64,000 nucleotides of DNA from positions 1-64,000 of the forward strand of contig NZ_JOEQ01000037.1 in assembly GCF_000721075.1 (NCBI RefSeq), in the 5' to 3' direction. Position 1 is the first letter of the stretch; each line of letters begins with the position of its first letter. The stretch comes from Streptosporangium amethystogenes. GTDB taxonomy: Bacteria; Actinomycetota; Actinomycetes; Streptosporangiales; Streptosporangiaceae. The notes beneath the pieces are model-generated. The model made no database searches. It was not told the origin of the DNA and worked only from the letters and a program-made list of their open reading frames with translations. Shown in pieces: positions 1 to 7,429 of this stretch. The translations under genes were made by a program, and so were the position numbers.

Positions 1-100
1 GCGTTGAACGCCTTCGCGATCACCTTCGAAGGTCGCCTGTCCCCGAGTTCTCGATAGAAAAATTTCAAAACCGAGTTACACCGTTAACTGGACACACCCA
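1..100 (+). mobile_element. right end of an IS256-family insertion sequence (cut by window edge)
   Basis: The first 19 codons read ALNAFAITFEGRLSPSSR and then TAG at 55-57. This matches the conserved C-terminus of actinobacterial IS256 (mutator) transposases. About 15 bp later the sequence 71-98 (GAGTTACACCGTTAACTGG core) looks like the terminal inverted repeat of that family, so the element probably ends near position 100. The rest of the transposase lies outside the window, so I cannot tell whether the element is intact. Confidence 0.6.
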
Positions 101-320
101 GGCTGGGATTGCTCAGGCCTGGCCGTTCATGCTCGGCGAGCGACGGTCGGGTATTGAGATGCCTGACAATCCCCTAAACTGTGGAGACCACCGCCCGAGC
201 CCGCCGCGCTCAGCCGTATGGCACACCTGTCAATACGACGCATTGCAGCTCAAAGCCATGCTGCACCCCGCGAGTTCGTGTTAGAGGCTGAGAGAGTGGT
301 CTGGTAGCTAATGCGACCAG
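101..320. other. intergenic region, nothing recognised
   Basis: About 220 bp between the IS256 end and the stop codon of the caspase-like gene. I see no convincing reading frame, RNA gene or strong hairpin here. Confidence 0.5.
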
Positions 321-3300
321 TCAGGTCTCACAGATCTTGAGGGGATCCACGCCGCGAGCGTACTGCGACCATTCCTCCGAGCTGAGCTCTCGATCGAGGA
401 TTGCACAGGCGGCGTTCAGTGGTCGTGCGGTAATTTCAGTTACGCTGGTCAGATCCCAAACGATCGCGATGCCATCGAAACTTCCGGTGATCGCGGTGCG
501 TCCGTCGGAAGTTAACGCCACCGCGTACACAAGGCCGGTGGGGTCTTTCATGGTGGTCACCCTGGCGGGTTGGGCGCGGTTGGTCAGGTCCCATACGATC
601 GCGGTGCCACCATCGCCGGTGATCGCGGTGCGCCCGTCGGGAGTCACTGCCACTGCGCTCACGGGGCCGGTGTGGCCTTTCAGGGTGGTCACCTTGGCGG
701 GTTGGGCGCGGTTGGTCAGGTCCCACACAATTGCGGTGCTGTCGTCGCTCCCGGTGATCGCGGTGCGTCCGTCGAAGGTCAACGCCACCGCAGACACGTC
801 GCTGGTGTGGCCTTTCAAGGTCGTTAGTTTGGCCGGGTGGGCGTGGTTGGTTACATCCCACACGATCGCGGTGCTATCAACGCCGCCGGTGATCGCGGTG
901 CGCCCGTCGGGAGTCACCCCCACTGCGCTCACGGGGCCGGTGTGGCCTTTCAGGGTGGTCACCCTGGCGGGTTGGGCGCGGTTGGTCAGGTCCCACACAA
1001 TTGCGGTGCTGTCACCGTCGGTGATCGCGGTGCGCCCGTCGAAGGTTAGCGCCACTTTTATCGCGGAGCGGGTGTGGCCTTTCAGGGTAGTCACCCTGAC
1101 GGGTTGGGCGCGGTTGGTCATATCCCACACGGTTGTTGCGAGATCAACGCTACCGGTGATCGCGGTGCGCCCGTTGGGAGTCACCCCCACTGCGCTCACG
1201 GGGCCGGTGTGGCCTTTCAGGGTGGTCACCCTGACGGGTTGGGCGCGGTTGGTTACATCCCACACGATCGCGGTGTTATCAACGCTGCCGGTGATCGCGG
1301 TGCGCCCGTCGGAGGTTAGTGCCGCCGCGTGCACGGGGCCTGTGTGGCCTGTCAGGGTGGCTATCTTGTCGGGTTTGGTGCGGTTGGTCAGGTCCCACAC
1401 CACAGCGGTGCCATCATCGCTGCCGGTGATCGCGGTACGCCCGTCAGAGGTCACCGCCACTGCGGACACCGAGCGGGTTTGGTCTGTCAGGGTGGCCAGT
1501 TTGGTGGGGTGGGCGCGGTCGGCCAAATCCCACACGATTGCGGTGCCGTCGTCGCTGCCGGTGATCGCGGTGCGCCCATCAGGAGTCACCGCCACTGCGG
1601 ACACGGGGTCTGTGTGGTCTGTCAGGGTGGCCAGTTTGGTGGGGTGGGCGCGGTCGGCCAAATCCCACACGATTGCGGTGCCATCGCGGCTGCCGGTGAT
1701 CGCGGTGCGCCCGTCAGAGGTCACCGCCACCGCGGACACGACTTTGGTGTGGCCTTTCAAAGTGGCTCGGTAGTGGTTGCCGACTAAGGTGGCGACCAGG
1801 GCGGCCCGGTTTTCGGCACTGGGATTGATCCTCATCGCGGCCGCGCCGAGGCGCAGGGCGTTACCGGGGTCGTCGTCGCGGAGTGCCGCAGCAACTAAGG
1901 ACAGCTTCTGCGCCGCCGTGGTGCGCTGCTCATGGCCCAAGTCGACGCTCTGTTGCTGGAGCGCAATGCCGACTGCGGCGAGGGCGATCACGAGTACAGC
2001 CAGGACGGCGGTCGCCCCGGTGCGCAGCTGGTTGCGGCGGCGAGTGGCGCGCTGCTCGGTCAGGTCGGCTTTGATGGAGGCGGCCAGGAACGCCTGGCTG
2101 AGAGGGCCGAGCCGGTCGCGGTGTCGAGGGTCGGCGGCCCAGTCCGCAGCCAAAGTGAGCCGAGAGCCCCGGTAGAGCCCAGCCGGGTCGCGGCCGTCGT
2201 GGTCCCAGGTGCGGGCGGCGTCGGCTAGGTGTTGTTCGATCAGCAGTCCCGCCCGGTCGGTTTCAATCCAGGCTCGCAGTTGGGGCCAGGCCCGGATCAG
2301 CGCCTCGTGGGTGATCTCGACGGTGTTGTTGTCTACGGTGACCAGGCGGGCCTGGATGAACCGGTCGAGAACCCGCTGGGCGATGATTCGTTGCGGCTCG
2401 GTGGAGGGGGGAAGCAGATCCTCCAGGTGCAGCCGCCGGCGGGTGTCGTCGGTTGTTTCGCCGAGCCGGACCAGCCGGGGAAGCAGTTGCCGGGCGATCT
2501 GACGGCTAGCCAGGTCCAACGGCGCCAGGGTGGCATCGGCGGTCCGGGCCAGGGCCTGGCTGATTCCGCCGGTTGCCCGATAGCCCGTCAGGGTCAACGT
2601 CTGGTCCTGGCGGTGCTGCCAGGTCGCCAGCAGCGCATGCGACAGCAGCGGCAGCACACCCCCTGCCTCTATCGTTGTCATCCCGGCACTGAGATCTTCA
2701 AACAGCAGCTCCACCAGTCCGTCCTGCAGCACTAGATCGGCCTGGCGGGCGGGTTCTTCGATGACGCGCCGCAGTTGTGCCGAGGTCATCGGGCTGACGA
2801 ACACCGCCCGCTCCAGCGCGGCCAGCAGTTCGGGGTAGGCGGCGCAGCGTCCGAGGAAGTCGGCGCGCATCCCGACCACCACGACTGCGGGCGCCTGCGC
2901 CAGCGGGGCCGCGCAGGCGGCGTGCAGCGCCTGGATGAAGATCTGGCGTTGCCGTTCGTCGGGGCAGGCGGTGAACAACTCCTCGAACTGGTCCACCACG
3001 ATGACCGGACGTGCGGTGCGCCCGATGCGCTCTGTCCTCGCCGCCGATGTGAGCAGTTCGCGCAGATAGAGCGGATCGGCTTCCAGATGCTGCCGCACAT
3101 CGGCCGAATACAGGCCGTTCAGCGGGGCGAAGCGCTCGGCAAGTACTTGCACTGGATCCTCGCCGGGGGTGAAGCTCACCCAACTGCCGGGGGAGGATCG
3201 GTCCAGGTGCGCGATCAGGCCGGCGCCCAGCAGCGATGACTTACCCGAGCCCGAGGGGCCGGTGACCAGCAGCGGTCCCTCCCGCTCCAATTGTTCAGAA

Positions 3301-4232
3301 ATCCGCTCCAGCAGCCTGCGGGTCAGCTCCGCCCGCCCAAAGAAGAACCGGGCATCCTGCGGCCCAAAGGCGGCCAGTCCCCGATACGGGCTGAACTGCC
3401 CTACCTGCCCTACCTGCCCTACCTGTTCTGTCTGCCCTACCTGCCCTACCTGTTCTGTCTGTCCTGTCTGGCGAGAGTTGGAGTAGGCCGGGTTCTGGAC
3501 AAACGGCAGCCGGTCACCGTGGCCGGCGGCCTGACGCCGCGGCTCGGGAAAGCCCTGCTCCAGCAGCGTCCGCGACAGGCACCAGTGGACGTCATCGAGG
3601 GTGAGTAGCCTGGGAGCCGTCGGATCCCCTTCGCCGAGCAACTCGATCAGCGCCCCGGAAAACGCGGTATGCGCCCGGCCCGGCGGCGCCCACGCCGCCT
3701 CATCGCGGTTGGTCGAGGTCAGCAGATACATGCCGTGCCGCACGCTCGCGAAGACCTCGCTCACCTCGGCTCGGGCAGCCCCCTGTGCCCGGCCGGAAAA
3801 GCAGCAGTCCAGCACGATCACGGTCAGCGCGGCCTTGCACTCATCCAGCACCTGCCGCACCTGCTCGTACGGCAGCGCCTGATACGCGGGAATCCCTCGG
3901 GTTAGATCCTGGGTGGCACGGGTGGCCAGATGCAACTCGTTGCGCGCACTCACCAGGCCGTGGCCCACGTAATACACGAACAACACATCCACCGCCTGCT
4001 CGGCGGCGGCCACCACAGCGGCCCCGAACACGCCCGGATCAGCCGGATCGATGAGCGTGGTGAGATGGGCGGGATCCAGTCCGGCCCGCTCCACCAGGCA
4101 CCGGCCCAGATCACTCACGGTCGCGGCGGCTGCGGGTACCGCCGAGAGCCGGGAGCCAGCCGCGTAGGTGCCCGAGCCCACCAGCAGCACCCGAGCGCCC
4201 GGCGACCCCAGCAGCAGCTCACCCGGCTCCAC
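321..4232 (-). CDS. caspase-like peptidase - STAND NTPase - WD40 repeat protein
   Basis: Large multidomain protein of 1303 residues. Residues ~12-235 form a caspase/metacaspase-like (C14) domain with the His motif YVGHG (His91) and the Cys motif DCCFSG (Cys144 by comparison with DxCxSG). A Gln/Gly/Val/Thr-rich linker (~256-280) follows. Then comes a STAND/AAA-type NTPase beginning SPYRGLAAF, with Walker A GPSGSGKSS (325-333) and Walker B VIVVDQFEELF (~410-420). One membrane segment lies near 737-760, and ten WD40 repeats (~820-1275) share the core DGRTAITGSxDxTAIVWDL. By family knowledge, WD40-STAND proteins sense a ligand and switch an effector on; a protease effector suggests a suicide or conflict role (inference). 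The start overlaps the upstream EACC1-like gene by 14 bp, so the two are probably translationally coupled. Confidence 0.9.
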   Translation of the reverse strand: MEPGELLLGSPGARVLLVGSGTYAAGSRLSAVPAAAATVSDLGRCLVERAGLDPAHLTTLIDPADPGVFGAAVVAAAEQAVDVLFVYYVGHGLVSARNELHLATRATQDLTRGIPAYQALPYEQVRQVLDECKAALTVIVLDCCFSGRAQGAARAEVSEVFASVRHGMYLLTSTNRDEAAWAPPGRAHTAFSGALIELLGEGDPTAPRLLTLDDVHWCLSRTLLEQGFPEPRRQAAGHGDRLPFVQNPAYSNSRQTGQTEQVGQVGQTEQVGQVGQVGQFSPYRGLAAFGPQDARFFFGRAELTRRLLERISEQLEREGPLLVTGPSGSGKSSLLGAGLIAHLDRSSPGSWVSFTPGEDPVQVLAERFAPLNGLYSADVRQHLEADPLYLRELLTSAARTERIGRTARPVIVVDQFEELFTACPDERQRQIFIQALHAACAAPLAQAPAVVVVGMRADFLGRCAAYPELLAALERAVFVSPMTSAQLRRVIEEPARQADLVLQDGLVELLFEDLSAGMTTIEAGGVLPLLSHALLATWQHRQDQTLTLTGYRATGGISQALARTADATLAPLDLASRQIARQLLPRLVRLGETTDDTRRRLHLEDLLPPSTEPQRIIAQRVLDRFIQARLVTVDNNTVEITHEALIRAWPQLRAWIETDRAGLLIEQHLADAARTWDHDGRDPAGLYRGSRLTLAADWAADPRHRDRLGPLSQAFLAASIKADLTEQRATRRRNQLRTGATAVLAVLVIALAAVGIALQQQSVDLGHEQRTTAAQKLSLVAAALRDDDPGNALRLGAAAMRINPSAENRAALVATLVGNHYRATLKGHTKVVSAVAVTSDGRTAITGSRDGTAIVWDLADRAHPTKLATLTDHTDPVSAVAVTPDGRTAITGSDDGTAIVWDLADRAHPTKLATLTDQTRSVSAVAVTSDGRTAITGSDDGTAVVWDLTNRTKPDKIATLTGHTGPVHAAALTSDGRTAITGSVDNTAIVWDVTNRAQPVRVTTLKGHTGPVSAVGVTPNGRTAITGSVDLATTVWDMTNRAQPVRVTTLKGHTRSAIKVALTFDGRTAITDGDSTAIVWDLTNRAQPARVTTLKGHTGPVSAVGVTPDGRTAITGGVDSTAIVWDVTNHAHPAKLTTLKGHTSDVSAVALTFDGRTAITGSDDSTAIVWDLTNRAQPAKVTTLKGHTGPVSAVAVTPDGRTAITGDGGTAIVWDLTNRAQPARVTTMKDPTGLVYAVALTSDGRTAITGSFDGIAIVWDLTSVTEITARPLNAACAILDRELSSEEWSQYARGVDPLKICET
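436..1770 (-). repeat. ten near-identical ~129-135 bp tandem repeats encoding WD40 blades
   Basis: The 3' third of the caspase-STAND gene is a tandem array. The strings cggtgatcgcggtgcg and gtgtggcctttcagggtgg recur almost unchanged about every 130 bp. Two units are one codon shorter at the blade turn (GDGG and DGDS instead of GSxDx). Such similarity at DNA level implies recent duplication or gene conversion between units. It may allow repeat-number variation between strains. Confidence 0.85.
3396..3470 (-). repeat. short tandem repeat (ctgccctac / ctgttctgt units) in the caspase-STAND linker
   Basis: Nine-base units ctgccctac and variants are repeated about eight times in frame, encoding a GQV/GQTEQV linker between the caspase and NTPase domains. 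The unit length is a multiple of three, so slippage would change linker length without breaking the frame. Confidence 0.8.
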
Positions 4233-4602
4233 GGGGAACCTCGGCGTCCTTGAGCACCTCGGCCAGGTGCATGGTCAGCGCGCGAGTCTGCGCTAGATCC
4301 AGAGACTTGACGCCCTTGGCACTGATCTCCGCCACCGCCTCACCACGGGTGAGCTTCACGGTCACCTCGCCGCCGCGATTGCCCAGCCACGCGATTACCA
4401 CTCCGGCCAGAGTGGCCAGCGCACCCCCGGCACCGAAGACGACCTGCAGCATCTCTGGAACCGGACCGAGCGCCCCGGCGGCCGGTTCGGCCTCGACCAG
4501 ACCCACCCGGCCGCGCAGCTCCGGTTCCTCCACCAGCCAGGACCGCAAATTACGCAGACCGTCCGCTGCATCACCGACTGTGACGGTAACCAGGATCTCC
4601 AT
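4219..4602 (-). CDS. EACC1-like small membrane protein of a conflict system
   Basis: A 127-residue protein starting at ATG 4602, preceded by AAGGAG; an in-frame ATG at 4620 lacks such a site. An N-terminal globular stretch (EILVTVTVGD, LRNLRSWLVEEPELRG) is followed by one hydrophobic segment (FGAGGALATLAGVVIAWLG) and a basic/acidic tail ending in a helix. This fits the effector-associated constant component (EACC1) family, described as a constant partner of variable effectors in actinobacterial conflict systems (recalled, not searched). It sits directly upstream of the caspase-STAND gene with overlapping ends. No catalytic residues are visible; a membrane-linked sensing or scaffold role is inferred. 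Confidence 0.75.
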   Translation of the reverse strand: MEILVTVTVGDAADGLRNLRSWLVEEPELRGRVGLVEAEPAAGALGPVPEMLQVVFGAGGALATLAGVVIAWLGNRGGEVTVKLTRGEAVAEISAKGVKSLDLAQTRALTMHLAEVLKDAEVPRGAG

Positions 4603-4712
4603 CGGGCTCCTTGAGGCCAAGGACTCACGACACCATTACCGGCCGTCATGCTCCCCGACACTCCATGAGCACAGCCAACCACCAGCTTGACCCAAGTTAA
4701 CGAGATCAGCCA

Positions 4713-5540
4713 GTGCAGATCGGGGGGGAATTCGTGGAGGGTATTGATCAGAGGGATCGGGGTGCTGCCCGGATGTTTCCTCTGGATCTCGCGATCGATG
4801 AGCGAATCCGGGTGCTGCTGGTCTACTACTCGACGGCGATCGCGTTGTTCTTCGACTCAAGGTACGGCGAGGTGTGGAACAGGCTGCTGTCGGAGTTGTC
4901 GTGGGCGCGCCGCTACCGGCAGTGCAGCCAGTCGGAGGCGCTGGCTAAGGCCCGTCGGCGCTGAGCTGGGAGTCGATGGCTGCGGTGCTGGAGAGCGCGA
5001 TGCGCCCGCTCCAGACCGGTCCCAAGCAGGCGCCGTGGGCCTACTTTCACGGGCTGCACGTGCTAGCGATCGACGGGTTCATGATGAACGTGCCCAAGAC
5101 GGCGGTCAATGTCATCGTGTTCGGGATGCCCTCCAATGGCTCCGGGACGGCTGCGTTTCCGCAGATCCGGGTGGTCGCCTGCCGAGATCGGGAGTCGGCC
5201 CCTACAGAGGGTCGCGATGGGGTCGCTGAAGCGGGGCAGATGGTGGTCTGCACGCTGCTGTAGCCGCGCCTTCGTACGGGTGATGTAGTGGTCGGCGATC
5301 GGGAGTTTTGTCGTATGAGGACCTAGCCGCCGTCATCGCCTCGCGCGGACGAGGTGCTGCGGGTCAGGGCAGAGGTCGATTTGCTCGCGCTCCCGGTCCT
5401 GCCCGATGACGGCTACCTGTCGCGGATCACCGACCCCGAGCATGCGACCCGCCTTCGCCGGTTCCTGCGGTTCAACGGCCTGGCGCTGGAGCACCTGATG
5501 GCCGAGGGCTCGAGACCGACTCGCTCCGTCCGACGCCCTC
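4713..5540 (+). pseudogene. decayed IS4-family transposase
   Basis: Pieces of an IS4-type transposase occur in order but in broken frames. The N-terminal domain is at 4790-4965 (ERIRVLLVYYSTAIALFF, VWNRLLSELSWARRYRQ). The region with the first catalytic Asp is at ~5050-5180 (HVLAIDGFMMNVPKTAVN, AFPQIRVVAC). A later piece is at 5354-5510 (PVLPDDGYLSRITDPEH). Stops and deletions separate the pieces, and the third catalytic region is not recognisable. It lies immediately upstream of, and divergent from, the EACC1/caspase pair. Confidence 0.75.
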
Positions 5541-5632
5541 ACATCGTCCCTGAGAGAGACATCGATACCGGCTCGAACGGTTGATCGCGCGGTGACGGAG
5601 CGTCATGCCCCTCCCGGGGTGAAACCCCTCCG

Positions 5633-5650
5633 GGTGATGTAGATCACACC
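5633..5650. promoter_or_regulatory. CRP/FNR-type binding site (GTGA-N6-TCAC)
   Basis: GGTGATGTAGATCACACC: half-sites GTGA at 5634-5637 and TCAC at 5644-5647 are separated by six bases, as in cAMP-receptor-protein operators. It lies about 45 bp before the lipoprotein start at 5693. Just upstream, CCCCTCC(C)GGG(G)TGA occurs twice as a direct repeat (5609-5637). Confidence 0.5.
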
Positions 5651-5692
5651 TGCTCTGGTCAACCGAATTCGGCCACCACCGGTCTTCACGGT

Positions 5693-6343
5693 GTGAACAA
5701 CGCAACGACTCGCACTCGCGCCGAGTTCAAATCCCCCACCACCGACCCGGTCAGCTCCCGGCGATCCGCCGTCGTGCTCGCCGTGCTCGCCGCCGTAGCC
5801 CTCACCTCGGGTTGCGCTGCCCAGGAAACCGCTACCTCTCCCACGGTCACGGCGACTTCTACGGCGCCGGCCACGCCTACCGAGCCTGCGGCTACCCTGA
5901 CACCCTTCGGCACCGAGTTCCAGCCCGCCCTAGACCATGACTGGAGCAAGGGGCAGCCGCCTCCCTTCGAGGGCATTCTGCGGGGCTGGCTCACCTCGGT
6001 GGACGACAACGGCGTCGCCGAGTACAGGCCGATCCGATTCACCCAGATGGGCGGTGAGGACGGCCACTTCGAAGGGCTCCCGGAAGGCGATGTGACCCGC
6101 TATGCGGCCCCGATTGCTCAGGACGTGGAATTCCTCGCCGACAGCGGCTGTGACGGCAACCGCCAGACTTATGACAGGGCCACCAATTTCGGCACTGAGA
6201 AGTGCCCACGCCAAACGCTGATCGACAACGTGAAGGAGGCGGCAGCCCTTAACACGGAGGGTTTCTACCAGCCCGCGCTGATCACCACTGAGAACGGCCA
6301 GATCATCAGGGTCGTCGAGATCTTCTGGCAGGGCGGCGGCTGA
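5693..6343 (+). CDS. putative secreted lipoprotein, unknown function
   Basis: A 216-residue protein with a GTG start. After ~23 charged residues there is a hydrophobic core (RRSAVVLAVLAAVALTSG) and a lipobox LTSGC, so it should be lipidated at that Cys and exported. A Thr/Ala/Pro-rich spacer follows, then a ~150-residue domain with two Cys (DSGCDGN, EKCPRQ) that could form a disulfide. I do not recognise the domain. It is flanked by IS remnants on both sides and preceded by a CRP-like site, the only visible regulatory clue. Confidence 0.75.
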   Translation: MNNATTRTRAEFKSPTTDPVSSRRSAVVLAVLAAVALTSGCAAQETATSPTVTATSTAPATPTEPAATLTPFGTEFQPALDHDWSKGQPPPFEGILRGWLTSVDDNGVAEYRPIRFTQMGGEDGHFEGLPEGDVTRYAAPIAQDVEFLADSGCDGNRQTYDRATNFGTEKCPRQTLIDNVKEAAALNTEGFYQPALITTENGQIIRVVEIFWQGGG

Positions 6344-6404
6344 CCTATCCGGATATTGACGGTCTGATATGGCCCGCGCCCGAATGTGATCCGGGTGTGA
6401 GCTG

Positions 6405-6640
6405 TGCTCATGCTTGGCTTTAATCACCGCCGACAGCGTCTTGCAGCCGGTACGGGAGACATACCGGTTCGTCGCCCTGATCAAGTGGACGACGCAGGTT
6501 TGCACGGTGGCCTGCGGCCAGGTCACGACGACCTTGGTCTCCAGCCCGGACAGCCCGTCGCAACACGTGATGAACACGTCGGCCACGCAGAGGTTCTTCA
6601 GTTGCGTCAGATCCTGTCGGCGAGTTTGGCGGTGTCGACC
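6405..6640 (-). pseudogene. IS256-family transposase fragment
   Basis: The minus strand encodes VADVFITCCDGLSGL, TWPQATVQTCVVHLIR and ATNRYVS. This is the conserved central block of IS256 (mutator) transposases around the second catalytic Asp and the CVVHLIR signature. N- and C-terminal parts are missing, and the sequence runs into unrelated DNA on both sides, so this is an internal remnant. Confidence 0.75.
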
Positions 6641-6699
6641 CGCCCCGTCGCATCCGTGGTGATCGGCGTAGCCATCCGTTGGACGCGATCAGCTGGCCC

Positions 6700-6975
6700 A
6701 AGATGGGTTCAGCCAGTGGGGCGCCGCCTTTACCGTCCCACTGGGCGCGCCACTCGCCGCCGGGCAGCGCGGAAACGACGCGATTAGCTTTCTCTAAATG
6801 AGAGAAGTCCGAATAGTCGGTGACAGACCTTACCTCGCCTCGCTCGCGATCGACCGCCAGTGGTTCCAGTCTTCGGATCCCACGCCTCAACGTCCCGCAT
6901 CCGCCCGATCTTGGTGTCGGTCCCCGTGAAAACCGCTGTCCAGCCAGTCGGATTGCAGTAGCGCATACTGATCAT
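6700..6975 (-). pseudogene. frameshifted small hypothetical gene
   Basis: Two overlapping minus-strand frames seem to make one protein. The first piece ends ...GRMRDVEAWDPKTG (to ~6870). The second continues LAVDRERGEVRSVTDYSDF and ANRVVSALPGGEWRAQW (to ~6710). The combined layout resembles small actinobacterial hypothetical proteins with a DERRG-type motif. A frameshift near 6865 and the adjoining IS256 remnant indicate it is broken. Identification is by eye only. Confidence 0.35.
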
Positions 6976-7235
6976 TCTCGCGGAGTATTCGCATCACAGA
7001 GTCTGGCCCTGGCAGATAAACCTTGGCGGATACGACACCAATGAGAGAGGAGGTGAACAGCTTGCGCGCCCTTGAACTTCTCAGCCCGACCCGGGTAGGC
7101 GACATCAAGATCATCACGTGCATGCTCCGTGACGACTGACATGCAGTTGCCTACAGTGGCATCGAGCTGCCTGCGACTGCCGAGGGGCGAAAAGCGAAAG
7201 CCCAGGTCACTGGGTGTTTTCGCTGGTCAGAAGAG
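6976..7235. other. intergenic region upstream of tRNA-Arg
   Basis: About 260 bp between the decayed hypothetical gene and tRNA-Arg. Short frames on both strands show no family resemblance. I see nothing supportable here. Confidence 0.4.
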
Positions 7236-7308
7236 TGCCCCCGGCATGATTCGAACATGCGACACCCGCTTTAGGAGAGCGGTGCTCTATCCCCTGAGCT
7301 ACGGAGGC
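7236..7308 (-). tRNA. tRNA-Arg (anticodon CCT)
   Basis: Minus-strand cloverleaf: acceptor GCCTCCG pairs with CGGGGGC plus discriminator A; D arm GCTC...GAGC; anticodon stem CCGCT/AGCGG with loop CTCCTAA (anticodon CCT, reading AGG); T arm with TTCGAAT. CCA is not encoded. Length 73 nt. Confidence 0.95.
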
Positions 7309-7429
7309 AGGGGCTCCTAGTAAGAGTAGCGAAAGTAGCGAGTGGTTGCGCGCTCGGAGGGGGAGTTCGGGGTGGACTGCGGGTTATCGGTTCGCTGAGC
7401 TGGAGTAAAAGGGCGGCAAGTGGGCGGGT

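Noticed and set aside
436..1770. CRISPR-like periodic repeats
   Set aside because: Repeats are contiguous ~130-bp coding units with no spacers, and translate into WD40 blades.
337..1773. 478-residue plus-strand repetitive frame over the WD40 region
   Set aside because: Antisense shadow of the WD40 array, open only because each repeat unit lacks stops in that frame.
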